Both the position numbers and the translations under genes were made by a program. From positions 310,001 through 374,000 of the forward strand of contig NZ_JBJXCY010000002.1 in NCBI RefSeq assembly GCF_046159835.1: a stretch of DNA of 64,000 nucleotides, read 5' to 3'. The notes below the pieces were generated by a model. The model did no database searches. It was not told the origin of the DNA and was given only the letters and a program-made list of their open reading frames with translations. This DNA comes from JACKJK01 sp046159835. GTDB lineage: Bacteria > Pseudomonadota > Alphaproteobacteria > Rhizobiales > Tepidamorphaceae. Shown here in pieces: positions 35,808 to 45,014 of the stretch (position 1 is its first letter; each line of letters begins with the position of its first letter).

Positions 35808-36799
35808 GACCGCGCCTCCTTGGCCGAAGTCTTGTCGCCCGTCTCCTCGCGCGGCAGCACGAAGACGCGGCCGGCGATGCGCAGGTCGATCGTCTTCAGG
35901 TCGCGGCGCAGGATGTCGCCCTCGTTGGCAAGCTTCGACAACCGGCTCAGTGCATGCTCCATGCCCTGCTCCGGCAGCTTGATCTCGATGCCGTTATCCA
36001 GATGCAGTGACCAGCGGCGGTCGGCGATGCGGACGCCGGCGATGACGTGCCGGGCAACGGCCGGGTGCCGCAGCAGTTCGGCAATCAGGTTGGCGGCGCT
36101 GTCGGCGGCGCCTGCGCCGACGACAACCGGAAGCTCGGGAAGCTGGTCGACGCTGGCCGGGCGCAGCAGCACGCCGGTGCGGTCGATGATGTGAAACTGC
36201 CCGTCATGCTGCCAGACCGCGAACGGCACGCGCTCGACAACGTCGATGGACAGCGTATCGGGAAAGAACTTCTGGACGCGCGCGGACGCGACCCACGGCA
36301 GCGCCTGCAGGCGGTCGCGTGCGCGGTTGGCATCGATGCCGATCAGCGAAACGCCCGGCAGCAGCCCCGCCGTGTCGACGATGGCTTCATCGTCGAGAAC
36401 CTCGTTGCCGGAAATCTCGACGGACGTGATGCGAAGGCCGCTGGAAGCAGCCGCGCCATCCACCACCCGCAGCAGCCCCTGCCCGAAGGCTTCGGCGTGG
36501 CCGCCGGTGACGATGCCGAAAATGACCGATCCCGCCAGCACCACGACGCCGCACACCTGGCCAATGGCCTCGGTGGCGTTGGGGCGCGACAGGCGCTCCG
36601 TCGCGCGGTCGAGCCAGACGCCGGCCACGTTCCGGCGCATCCTCGAGCGGACCCGCCGCGTCGGAGACGAGCGTTCTGAAACGTGTTTGAGATCTTGGGA
36701 AAACTGGGCCGGGATATTGGCCAGAAATGAAGACAGCTCCGCCGTGCGCTTGCCGAAGGGCCGCGCTACCTGCCGCAGGATGCGTCTTCTACCATCCAC
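35804..36799 (-). CDS. ftsQ: Cell division protein FtsQ
   Basis: A 331-residue bitopic protein that links FtsL/FtsB to the ring. A basic cytoplasmic part (about 1-80), one membrane segment (about 82-102, GQVCGVVVLAGSVIFGIV), then the POTRA domain beginning ITSVEISGNEVLDDEAIVDTAG and the FtsQ domain with LPWVASARVQKFFPDTLSIDVVERVPFAVW. Start is GTG at 36799, inside the ddl coding region, an overlap of 34 bases; a later internal start cannot be excluded. Confidence 0.93.
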   Translation of the reverse strand: MDGRRRILRQVARPFGKRTAELSSFLANIPAQFSQDLKHVSERSSPTRRVRSRMRRNVAGVWLDRATERLSRPNATEAIGQVCGVVVLAGSVIFGIVTGGHAEAFGQGLLRVVDGAAASSGLRITSVEISGNEVLDDEAIVDTAGLLPGVSLIGIDANRARDRLQALPWVASARVQKFFPDTLSIDVVERVPFAVWQHDGQFHIIDRTGVLLRPASVDQLPELPVVVGAGAADSAANLIAELLRHPAVARHVIAGVRIADRRWSLHLDNGIEIKLPEQGMEHALSRLSKLANEGDILRRDLKTIDLRIAGRVFVLPREETGDKTSAKEARS

Positions 36800-37695
36800 T
36801 TGACCAAGGCTCCAAAATCTATGCCGGCATGGGCTGCAATCTCAGGAACGAGAGAGGTCGCTGTCATGCCCGGCTGCGTGTTCACTTCGAGGCAGACCAG
36901 GGCTCCCGTGCCTTCCGGTCGATCGTCGAGGCGGAAGTCCGCCCGACTCACGCCTCGACAACCGAGCGCGTGGTGCGCCTCAAGGCTGATCTTCTGAATA
37001 TTTCGGTAAATATTTGGTTTAAGAATTGCGGGCAGGACGTGAATTGATCCGCCAGGAGCGTACTTTGCCTCATAGTCGTAAAATTGCGTCTGCGGCTGAA
37101 CCTCGACGATGTCGAGCGCCTGGTCGCCCATGACGGCGCAGGTGAGTTCGCGCCCGTGGACGAAGGATTCCACCAGCACCTGCTCCCCGAACGACCAGTC
37201 TTCCGCGAACAGTTCCTGCGGCGGATGGGCCTGATCCTCGCGCACGATGAAGACGCCGAAGCTCGATCCTTCGCTGATCGGCTTCACCACGTAGGGCGGC
37301 TCCATCGGGTGCTCGCGGGCCACGTCCAGACGGTTGGCGACGAAGCCCTTTGCCACCGGAATGCCGACGGATTCGAAAACGGCGCGCGACTTCACCTTGT
37401 CCATGCCGACGGCCGAGGCCAGCACGCCGGAATGGGTGTAGGGAATGTCGAGGATTTCCAGCAGGCCCTGGATGCGCCCGTCCTCGCCGAAGGGACCGTG
37501 CAGGGCGTTGAAGGCGACGTCCGGCTTCAGAGCCTTGAGCGTTGCGGCAATTTCGCGATCAACATCGACGCGGGTAACGCGGAAGCCGACGCTTTCCAGC
37601 GCATCGGCACAGCCGTTGCCGGAATTGAGGCTGACGGGCCGTTCGGCGGACCAGCCGCCCATCAGGACGGCGACGTGAACGTCTTGCGGGTTCAT
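36766..37695 (-). CDS. ddl: D-alanine-D-alanine ligase
   Basis: A 309-residue ATP-grasp enzyme that makes D-Ala-D-Ala for the peptidoglycan stem. Landmarks are VAVLMGGWSAERPVSLNSG at the N-terminus, VVKPISEGSSFGVFIV (ATP-grasp), CRGVSRADFRL and VCLEVNTQPGMTATSLVPEIA, with the metal-binding Glu and Asn. The ATG at 37695 has a full GGAGGG ribosome binding site. The frame is open upstream into murB but without similarity. It overlaps ftsQ by 34 bases. Confidence 0.96.
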   Translation of the reverse strand: MNPQDVHVAVLMGGWSAERPVSLNSGNGCADALESVGFRVTRVDVDREIAATLKALKPDVAFNALHGPFGEDGRIQGLLEILDIPYTHSGVLASAVGMDKVKSRAVFESVGIPVAKGFVANRLDVAREHPMEPPYVVKPISEGSSFGVFIVREDQAHPPQELFAEDWSFGEQVLVESFVHGRELTCAVMGDQALDIVEVQPQTQFYDYEAKYAPGGSIHVLPAILKPNIYRNIQKISLEAHHALGCRGVSRADFRLDDRPEGTGALVCLEVNTQPGMTATSLVPEIAAHAGIDFGALVKWMVEDASCGR

Positions 37696-37714
37696 GTTCG
37701 GCCCTCCTATGGCC

Positions 37715-38671
37715 TCAGACGGACAGGTCCTGCCCGTCGGCAAGTTTGCCGATGCGGCGGATTTCCCAGCGCAGCTCCACGCCGGATGTTTCGCGCACGC
37801 GCTTGCGCACGGATTCACCGAGCCGCTCGATATCGAGGGCACTGGCCGAGCCGCGATTGATGAGGAAGTTGCAGTGCATCTCCGAGACCATCGCGTCGCC
37901 GACGACAAGACCGCGGCAGCCGGCCTTGTCGATCAGTTGCCAGGACTTGCGCTGGTCCGGCGTACCGGGCGGGTCCGGGTTGGCGAATGTCGAGCCGCCC
38001 GTGCGTTCCTTGATTGGCTGGCTTCCGGCGCGGCGTTCTGAAATCTCGGCGATCTCGGCGGTGATGGTCTCCGGCTCGCCCGGCTCACCCTGCAACACCG
38101 CATGGGTGAAGATCAGGTCGGCGGGCGCCTCGGTGTGGCGGTAGCTCATGCCCATTTCCTGCGGGGTGAGCCTCACCTTGTTGCCTTTGCCGTCCACGGC
38201 CTCCGCATGGACGAGGACATCAACCGTCTCGCCGCCATAGGCACCGGCATTCATGCGAAGCGCGCCGCCGATCGCACCGGGGATGCCGCTGAAGAAAGAC
38301 AGCCCGGAAATGCCGGCCTCGGCGGCAGCCTTGGCAACGCGCAGGTCGGGAACGGCAGCACCGGCGCGCAGCCGTGCATTATCGAGTACCTCGACCTGAT
38401 TGAAGCCGCGCGTCAGCCGGACCACCACGCCGCCGATGCCGCCGTCGCGTACCAGCAGGTTGGAACCGACGCCGACCACCGTCAGCGGAATCGAGGAATT
38501 GAGATTGGCGCGGAAATAGGCGAGATCGTCCACGTCAGCCGGCACGTAGAGAACCTGCGCCGGCCCGCCGACACGAAACCACGTCAGCGGTGCAAGATCG
38601 GCATTGGCTTCCAACCGGCCGCGAAGCTCCGGCATCGCCGCCTTCAGGTCCGGAACGATATCGGCGTGCAT
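37715..38671 (-). CDS. murB: UDP-N-acetylenolpyruvoylglucosamine reductase MurB
   Basis: A 318-residue FAD enzyme that reduces UDP-GlcNAc-enolpyruvate to UDP-MurNAc. FAD-binding parts are TVVGVGSNLLVRDGGIGGVV and FFSGIPGAIGGALRMNAGAYG; the later GSTFANPDP and LINRGSASALDIE hold the catalytic Ser and following helix. It is a short type II-like MurB, lacking the extra YX3X loop insertion. Its ATG shares one base with the murC stop (TGATG). Confidence 0.95.
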   Translation of the reverse strand: MHADIVPDLKAAMPELRGRLEANADLAPLTWFRVGGPAQVLYVPADVDDLAYFRANLNSSIPLTVVGVGSNLLVRDGGIGGVVVRLTRGFNQVEVLDNARLRAGAAVPDLRVAKAAAEAGISGLSFFSGIPGAIGGALRMNAGAYGGETVDVLVHAEAVDGKGNKVRLTPQEMGMSYRHTEAPADLIFTHAVLQGEPGEPETITAEIAEISERRAGSQPIKERTGGSTFANPDPPGTPDQRKSWQLIDKAGCRGLVVGDAMVSEMHCNFLINRGSASALDIERLGESVRKRVRETSGVELRWEIRRIGKLADGQDLSV

Positions 38672-40092
38672 CAGGCGTTCACCGGCTTGCCGGTCAGTCC
38701 GGCGAGTTCAGCGGGCAGCACCTGCGCCCACTGCGTAATGTTGCCCGCGCCGAGCATGATGACCATGTCGCCCGGTTCGGTCGCTTCGGAGATGACCTTC
38801 GCCAGCTCATCGCGGCTTTCCAGCGCGCGCGCATCGCGGTGGCCACGCGTGCGCAGGCCTTCCACGAGGCTGTCGCGGTTGGCGCCCTCGATGGGCTTCT
38901 CGCCCGCCTCGTAGACATCTGCGATGAACACCGTGTCGGCATCATCGAAACAGGCGCAGAATTCCTCGAACAGGCTCGAAAGGCGCGTGTAGCGGTGCGG
39001 CTGCATGACGGCGACCACACGCCCCCGGCTCGCCCCGCGCGCGGCCTTCAGCACGGCAGAAATCTCGACCGGGTGGTGGCCGTAATCGTCGTAGATCGGC
39101 ACGTCGTTCCAGGTGCCCACATGGGTAAAGCGCCGCTTCACGCCGGAAAACGAATTGAGGCCGGAGCGGATCAGGTCTTCGGCAACGCCTAGCCGGTAGG
39201 CGACCGCAATGGCGGCCGTCGCGTTCAGCGCGTTGTGCAGCCCGTGCATCGGCAGGTGCAACCCTTCGAGGCGGCGCGCGGTGGCACCGCTGCGCACGCG
39301 CATCTCGATATCAAAGTGCATCCCGTCCGGCTCGCTGGACAGGTTGGCGAGGCGAACATCCGCCTGCGGGTTCTGGCCGTAGGTGATGATCTGGCGGTCC
39401 TCGATCCGGCCCACCAGCGCGCGCACGTCCGGGTCGTCGGTGCACATCACGGCAAAGCCGTAGAACGGCACGTTCTCGACGAACTGCGCAAAGGCGGATT
39501 TCACCGCGTCGAACGAGCCGTAGTGGTCGAGGTGCTCGGGATCGACATTGGTGACGATGGCGACCTCTGCCGGAAGCTTCACGAAGGTGCCGTCGGATTC
39601 GTCCGCCTCGACCACCATCCATTCGCCGCCGCCAAGCCGCGCATTGGAGCCATAAGCATTGATGATGCCACCGTTGATGACGGTGGGATCGAGATCGCCG
39701 GCATCCAGCAATTGCGCGACCAGCGAGGTGGTCGTCGTCTTGCCGTGGGTGCCGCCAATCGCGACGCAGGACTTCAGCCGCATCAGCTCGGCGAGCATCT
39801 CCGCGCGGCGCACCACCGGAATGCGCGCGGCACGCGCCGCCATCATTTCCGGGTTGTCGCGCTTCACGGCGGAGGAATAGACCACGACGCTGGCATTGCC
39901 GACATTTTCGGCCTTGTGGCCGATGAAGACCTCGATGCCCTTCTCGCGCAGCTTGTCGACATTGGCGTTTTCGGACAGGTCGCTGCCCTGCACCTGGTAG
40001 TCGAGATTGGCGAGCACGCGGGCGATGCCGCTCATGCCGATGCCACCGATGCCGATGAAGTGGATGATCCCGGTTTCCTGCGGCGTGCGCAT
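38671..40092 (-). CDS. murC: UDP-N-acetylmuramate-L-alanine ligase MurC
   Basis: A 473-residue Mur ligase adding L-Ala to UDP-MurNAc. The N-terminal UDP-binding motif is IHFIGIGGIGMSGIARVL, the ATP loop is AIGGTHGKTTTTSLVAQLL, and later VDPEHLDHYG and DDYGHHPVEISAVL mark domains 2 and 3. The ATG at 40092 (MRTPQETGII) is the natural start; the open frame upstream reads through the gap after murG. It overlaps murB by one base. Confidence 0.96.
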   Translation of the reverse strand: MRTPQETGIIHFIGIGGIGMSGIARVLANLDYQVQGSDLSENANVDKLREKGIEVFIGHKAENVGNASVVVYSSAVKRDNPEMMAARAARIPVVRRAEMLAELMRLKSCVAIGGTHGKTTTTSLVAQLLDAGDLDPTVINGGIINAYGSNARLGGGEWMVVEADESDGTFVKLPAEVAIVTNVDPEHLDHYGSFDAVKSAFAQFVENVPFYGFAVMCTDDPDVRALVGRIEDRQIITYGQNPQADVRLANLSSEPDGMHFDIEMRVRSGATARRLEGLHLPMHGLHNALNATAAIAVAYRLGVAEDLIRSGLNSFSGVKRRFTHVGTWNDVPIYDDYGHHPVEISAVLKAARGASRGRVVAVMQPHRYTRLSSLFEEFCACFDDADTVFIADVYEAGEKPIEGANRDSLVEGLRTRGHRDARALESRDELAKVISEATEPGDMVIMLGAGNITQWAQVLPAELAGLTGKPVNA

Positions 40093-40153
40093 GGATGGAT
40101 GCCTTTTCTTGTCTGTCCGGCCCGCAAGGTCGGAATGCGTCGGGCCGTGTTCG

Positions 40154-41320
40154 TCAGGCGGGAGATACCCCAAGCGGGTCGGTCTCGGCAATCTCGGCCA
40201 CGTAGTCAGCGAGTGCCTCGGCTGCGCGCGGCGTGCCGAAGCGCTTCGCCGCAGCCGCACCTTCCGCCAGACGCGAGGGGTCGCGCGCGGTTTCCGCGAT
40301 GATCCCGGCGACCGCCTGCGGGGTGAACTGGTCCTGCTCGATCACGTGCCCGCCGCCAGCTTCCTGCAGCGCGCGGCCATTGTAGAGCTGGTCGTTGTCG
40401 AGCGCATGCGGCAGCGGCACCATGATGGCGGGTCGCCCGATCACGCCAAGCTCGGCAACCGTCGATGCGCCGCTGCGCGAAATCACCAGGTGCGAAGCCG
40501 CCATGCGCTGCGGCAGGTCGGAGAAGAACGGCTGCAGGTCAGCAGAGATGCCGGCCTGCGCATAGAGCGCCTGCACGCCGGCGACATCTTCCGGGCGGCA
40601 CTGCTGCACGACGTGGAGGCGGCTGCGAATATCCTCCGGGAGCTGCGCCAGCCCCGGCGGAACGATCTCGCTCATCACGCGCGCGCCCTGGCTGCCGCCG
40701 AAGACGAGCAGGTTCAGCGCACCGCCTGCTTCCGGAATGTCGAACTGGCGCTGGGCTGCCGCCAGCACCGCCTTGCGAACCGGAACGCCGACGCGCTTGG
40801 CCTTGCCCGCGTGCTTCTCCGGCAGGTGGCGCACCTCGTCAAAGGCGGTCGCTATGGCCGTGACGTGCGGAGCCAGCAGCCGGTTGGCGCGGCCCATCAC
40901 GGCGTTCTGGTCATGGATGATCGTCGCCACGCCCTTGTGGGCGGCGGCAAACACCGGCGGCAAGGTCGGGTAACCGCCGAAACCGACGACGATGCGCGGC
41001 GCGATGGAGGCAACAAGATTGCGCGCGGCGATGTAGCCCTGCGCCAGCCGGTACACGCCTTTGATTGCCTTGAGCGGATCGCGCAGCGGAAGCGTGCCCG
41101 ACGGCACCACATGCATGGCGCGCGCCGGGAACCGCTCGCCCATGCCGGAGACCCGCGTATCGGTGACGAGTTCAACGCGCCAGCCGCGCGCCTGCAGCAC
41201 GCTTGCCAGCGCCTCTGCCGGGAAAAGGTGCCCGCCGGTTCCGCCGGCTGCCAGCAGCGCGACCGGCACGCCGGAAACCCGGCGCGGCGCGCTCTTCGTC
41301 TGGGTCGCCGCGCCCGGCAT
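40154..41320 (-). CDS. murG: MurG, lipid II-forming GlcNAc transferase
   Basis: A 388-residue GT-B glycosyltransferase that converts lipid I to lipid II at the inner face of the membrane. The first G loop is LLAAGGTGGHLFPAEALA (about 22-39), then GFGGYPTLPP, the NLLVFGGSQGARVMSE loop, and the donor-binding SRSGASTVAELGVIGRPAIMVPLPHALDNDQ. A 17-residue extension precedes the family's usual start. Its ATG overlaps the ftsW stop by one base. Confidence 0.96.
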   Translation of the reverse strand: MPGAATQTKSAPRRVSGVPVALLAAGGTGGHLFPAEALASVLQARGWRVELVTDTRVSGMGERFPARAMHVVPSGTLPLRDPLKAIKGVYRLAQGYIAARNLVASIAPRIVVGFGGYPTLPPVFAAAHKGVATIIHDQNAVMGRANRLLAPHVTAIATAFDEVRHLPEKHAGKAKRVGVPVRKAVLAAAQRQFDIPEAGGALNLLVFGGSQGARVMSEIVPPGLAQLPEDIRSRLHVVQQCRPEDVAGVQALYAQAGISADLQPFFSDLPQRMAASHLVISRSGASTVAELGVIGRPAIMVPLPHALDNDQLYNGRALQEAGGGHVIEQDQFTPQAVAGIIAETARDPSRLAEGAAAAKRFGTPRAAEALADYVAEIAETDPLGVSPA

Positions 41321-42474
41321 CAGCGAGGCTGTGCCTGCATCACGCGGCCTGCGGGCGAGTGGCGCGCTTCACCGCGCGGCTTGCGCCGCGACAGCGCCAG
41401 CACCATGCCCATGCCGAAGGCGAGCGACAGTAGCGACGAGCCGCCGTAGGAAATGAACGGCAGCGTCATGCCCTTGGCGGGCATCAGGCTGAGGTTGACG
41501 GCCATGTTGATGAGCGACTGGATGCCGAACAGCGCGATCAGCCCGGTGATGGCGAGACGCACGAAGTCGTCGTCCTCGCTCATCGCCCGCGTCAGGCCGC
41601 GCAGCACGATGAAGCCGAAAAGCGCGACGAGGATCAGGCACACGATGATGCCGAATTCCTCAGCTGCCACCGCGAAGACGAAGTCGGTGTGGGAATCCGG
41701 CAGCGCGCGCTTCACAGTGCCCTCGCCCGGTCCCTGCCCGAGCCAGCCGCCCCGGATGAAGGCCTCGATGGCCGTGTCCGTCTGGTAGGTGTCGTGATGT
41801 TCCGGATTGAGGAAGCGGTCGATACGCCCGCGCACGTGCGGCACCAGCGCGTAAGCAGAAACGATCCCGCCGATGCCGACGGCACCCAGCCCGATGATCC
41901 ACAGCCACGACATCCCGGCGGCAAAGAAGATCGCACCCCACACGAGCACAATCAGCATGGTCTGGCCGAAGTCCGGCTGCAGAACGAGCAGGCCAACGAC
42001 GAGACCGACGAGACCCACCGCGATGATGTGGGCAGGCATGTCCGGGCGGCGGTCGGCTTCGGAAAACAGCCACGCCACGATGACGGCGAAGGCGGGCTTC
42101 ACGAATTCGGACGGCTGCAGCGCGAAGACGCCGAGATTTAGCCAGCGGCGCGCGCCCTTGATCTCGAACCCCGCGAACAGCGTCACGATCATCAGCACCA
42201 CGCCGATGGTGAACACGGCGATCGCCATGCGGCGGATGGTGCGCGTGTCCATCAGAGAGACCCCGAAGAGGACCGCGAGCGCGACGCACATGAACAGGGC
42301 ATGGCGATAGACGAAATGGAATGGGTCGAGACCCAGCTTGTCGGCAACTGGCGGACTGCCCGCCAGAGACAGCACAAGCCCGCCGAACATGAGCGCCACG
42401 ATGGCCGACAGCATGGGCTTGTCGACCGTCCACCACCAGTTCGCGAGCGGTCCGCGGTCAGTACGCGCAAACAT
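41320..42474 (-). CDS. ftsW: FtsW, septal peptidoglycan polymerase (SEDS family)
   Basis: A 384-residue protein with about ten membrane helices. SEDS family signs are GARRWLNLGVFALQPSEFVKPAF (with the catalytic-site Asp/Glu region), YALVPHVRGRIDRFLNPEHHD, and GLTLPFISYGGSS-like GMTLPFISYGGSSLL near the C-terminus. FtsW polymerises lipid II with the transpeptidase FtsI, encoded further upstream in the same cluster. It ends in a basic cytoplasmic tail. Confidence 0.96.
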   Translation of the reverse strand: MFARTDRGPLANWWWTVDKPMLSAIVALMFGGLVLSLAGSPPVADKLGLDPFHFVYRHALFMCVALAVLFGVSLMDTRTIRRMAIAVFTIGVVLMIVTLFAGFEIKGARRWLNLGVFALQPSEFVKPAFAVIVAWLFSEADRRPDMPAHIIAVGLVGLVVGLLVLQPDFGQTMLIVLVWGAIFFAAGMSWLWIIGLGAVGIGGIVSAYALVPHVRGRIDRFLNPEHHDTYQTDTAIEAFIRGGWLGQGPGEGTVKRALPDSHTDFVFAVAAEEFGIIVCLILVALFGFIVLRGLTRAMSEDDDFVRLAITGLIALFGIQSLINMAVNLSLMPAKGMTLPFISYGGSSLLSLAFGMGMVLALSRRKPRGEARHSPAGRVMQAQPR

Positions 42475-42500
42475 CGCTCAGTTCCCCCGGATTGGCCGCG

Positions 42501-43910
42501 CTAGGTGCGCGGCGTAAATCCCTCGATCCCTGCCACGGCCGCGCGGAAAGCATCCCCGCGAACCTCGAAATCGGCAAATTGATCGAACGAAGCGCACGCC
42601 GGAGAGAGCAGCACGACCGGGTCCGCATCGCCGGACGCGGCAGCATCCGCTGCTGCCTTCCGGGTCGCGTTTTCCAGCTCGCCACACATCTCGAACTCGA
42701 CTTCCCCCGAGAGCGATTTCGCGAATCGCTCCGCATCCCGTCCGATCAGGTACGCCTTGCGGATACGCGCGAAGTATGGCCGAAGCGAGTCGATGCCGCC
42801 GTCCTTCGCAATACCGCCCGCGATCCAGTAGATCTGCTCGAACGTGTCGAGCGCGCGGGCTGCCGCATCTGCATTGGTAGCCTTGGAATCGTTGACGAAC
42901 CGTACACGTTTCGCATTTCCAAGCGGCTCCATGCGGTGGGCAAGGCCGGGAAAGCTGCGCAGCGAGGCGGCGATCTGCTCCGGCGCGACGCCGAGCGCAC
43001 GCGCCGCAGCCCATGCGGCTGCCGCGTTCTGACCATTATGCGCGCCCTGCAGCGCCGGGGCTTCGGTCAGGCTCGCCTCAGCTGTCTTGCTGCCATCGTG
43101 CCATTCGGAAATGACGAGATCGGTCGCGCTGACACTGACGCCGCGCCCGCCGAGATCGCGCTTGCCCGAGATGGCAATGATCTTGTCGCCGGGTTCGCGC
43201 CCGGCGCGCAGCCGGTTGGCGAGCAACCGGCCCTCGGGTTCATCGACCCCGATCACGCTGACGCGCGGCTGGCCGACTTCGAAGAGGCGCGCCTTGGCGG
43301 CGAAGTACCCGCCGATGCCGCCATGCCGGTCGAGATGATCCGGCGTCAGGTTCAGGAACACCGCAACGTCGGGCTTGAGCGTGCGCGCAACGTCGGTCTG
43401 GTAGGAGGAGAGTTCCAGCACGACTGAGGAGCCGTCTTCCGGCTTGTCGAGATCGAAGACGGCGCGGCCGATATTGCCACCGATCTGGGCGGCCATCCCG
43501 GCTTCCGACAGAACGTGCCCGATCAGCGCTGTCGTGGTCGACTTGCCGTTGGTGCCGGTGACCGCGACGACGCGCACGTCCCGGCCCGCAACCGCCTCGA
43601 AGAACAGGCCGATATCGTTGTCGATGGGCACGCCCTCGCCCCAGGCGCGCTGGATGACCTTGTTGGCTTGCGGGTAGATGTGCGGAACGCCGGGACTGAC
43701 GATCAGCTTTTCAAGCGCCGGCCATTCGCCGTTCGCCAGGTCCGCCGTCTCGTAGCCCTGCGCGCGCGCCTTTTCCAGCGCGGCCTCCTTGTCGTCGGCA
43801 AGGACGGGGATCGCACCGCCGGCCTTCAGCGCGGCGGCGACCGCCAGCCCGGAGCGGGCAAGCCCCAGCACACCGACGCGTTTTCCCTGGTAACCGGGAA
43901 CCGGCAGCAT
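42501..43910 (-). CDS. murD: UDP-MurNAc-L-alanine-D-glutamate ligase MurD
   Basis: A 469-residue Mur ligase adding D-Glu. The N-terminal UDP-binding part reads GVLGLARSGLAVAAALKAGG, the ATP loop is VAVTGTNGKSTTTALIGHVL, and NLTPDHLDRHGGIGGYFAAK and RFVNDSKATNADAAARAL mark domains 2 and 3. It lies 26 bases before ftsW and 7 bases after mraY on the minus strand, so the run is a single transcription unit. Confidence 0.96.
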   Translation of the reverse strand: MLPVPGYQGKRVGVLGLARSGLAVAAALKAGGAIPVLADDKEAALEKARAQGYETADLANGEWPALEKLIVSPGVPHIYPQANKVIQRAWGEGVPIDNDIGLFFEAVAGRDVRVVAVTGTNGKSTTTALIGHVLSEAGMAAQIGGNIGRAVFDLDKPEDGSSVVLELSSYQTDVARTLKPDVAVFLNLTPDHLDRHGGIGGYFAAKARLFEVGQPRVSVIGVDEPEGRLLANRLRAGREPGDKIIAISGKRDLGGRGVSVSATDLVISEWHDGSKTAEASLTEAPALQGAHNGQNAAAAWAAARALGVAPEQIAASLRSFPGLAHRMEPLGNAKRVRFVNDSKATNADAAARALDTFEQIYWIAGGIAKDGGIDSLRPYFARIRKAYLIGRDAERFAKSLSGEVEFEMCGELENATRKAAADAAASGDADPVVLLSPACASFDQFADFEVRGDAFRAAVAGIEGFTPRT

Positions 43911-43917
43911 GGCGCCA

Positions 43918-45000
43918 CTACCTCAGCTTCAGCGTGGACAGGCCGACAAGCGCGAGCACGAAGGAGATGATCCAGAAGCGGATCACGATCTGCGGTTCCT
44001 TCCAGCCAAGATGCTCGAAGTGATGATGGATCGGCGCCATCTTGAACACGCGCTTGCCCGTCAGCTTGAACGAGACGACCTGCACGATCACCGAGACCGC
44101 CTCCAGCACGAATAGCCCGCCGACGATGGCGAGAACGATCTCGTGCTTGGCCGCGACCGCGATGGCGCCAAGCCCGCCACCCAGCGCCAGCGAGCCGGTA
44201 TCGCCCATGAAGATCTGCGCAGGCGGCGCGTTGAACCACAGGAAGCCGAGTCCCGCGCCGATGATCGCGCCGCAGACGACGGCGAGTTCACCGGTGCCCG
44301 GCACGAAATTGATCTGCAGGTAGTTGGAGAAGACCGCATTGCCCGAGACATAGGCGATGAGGCCGAAGGTGGCCGCCGCGATCATCACCGGCACGATGGC
44401 CAGCCCGTCGAGACCGTCGGTGAGGTTCACCGCGTTGCCCGCGCCCACGATCACCAGCACGCCGAACGGGATGAAGAACAGCCCGAGATAGATCAGGAAA
44501 TCCTTGAAGAACGGCACCGCGACCCCGAAGGCGAGATTGTCCGGCGAGAACACGCCCACGAGATACGACGCGATACCCGCCACGATGATCTCCAGCGCCA
44601 GCCGCTGCTTGCCCGAAAAGCCCATGTGGGACTGCTTCGTCACCTTCAGGAAGTCGTCATAGAAGCCGATCAGCCCGAAGGACAGCGTCACCCCCAGCAC
44701 GATCCAGACATAAGCGTTGGACAGGTCCGCCCAGATGAGCGTTGTGACCAGCATGCCGGTGAGGATCATCAGCCCGCCCATGGTCGGCGTGCCGGCCTTG
44801 GCGAAATGGCTCTCCGGCCCGTCGGTGCGGATCGGCTGGCCCTTGCCCTGCCGCAGGCGCAGCGAGCGGATGATCGCCGGACCGAACAGGAACACGAACA
44901 GCATCGCCGTCAGCACGGCGCCGCCGGTTCGAAATGTCAGGTAACGGAACAGGTTGAGAAACGGCAGGGCTTCGCTGAACGTCTCGAGAAAGACCAGCAT
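43918..45000 (-). CDS. mraY: Phospho-MurNAc-pentapeptide translocase MraY
   Basis: A 360-residue integral membrane enzyme with about ten helices that forms lipid I. Diagnostic stretches are KAGTPTMGGLMIL, GLIGFYDDFLKVTKQ (catalytic Asp pair), GNAVNLTDGLDGLA (Asn/Asp of the active site), FMGDTGSLALGGGLG and the KMAPIHHHFEHLGWKE histidine motif. Length equals that of E. coli MraY. Confidence 0.97.
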   Translation of the reverse strand: MLVFLETFSEALPFLNLFRYLTFRTGGAVLTAMLFVFLFGPAIIRSLRLRQGKGQPIRTDGPESHFAKAGTPTMGGLMILTGMLVTTLIWADLSNAYVWIVLGVTLSFGLIGFYDDFLKVTKQSHMGFSGKQRLALEIIVAGIASYLVGVFSPDNLAFGVAVPFFKDFLIYLGLFFIPFGVLVIVGAGNAVNLTDGLDGLAIVPVMIAAATFGLIAYVSGNAVFSNYLQINFVPGTGELAVVCGAIIGAGLGFLWFNAPPAQIFMGDTGSLALGGGLGAIAVAAKHEIVLAIVGGLFVLEAVSVIVQVVSFKLTGKRVFKMAPIHHHFEHLGWKEPQIVIRFWIISFVLALVGLSTLKLR

Positions 45001-45014
45001 GGTCGCTTTATCTC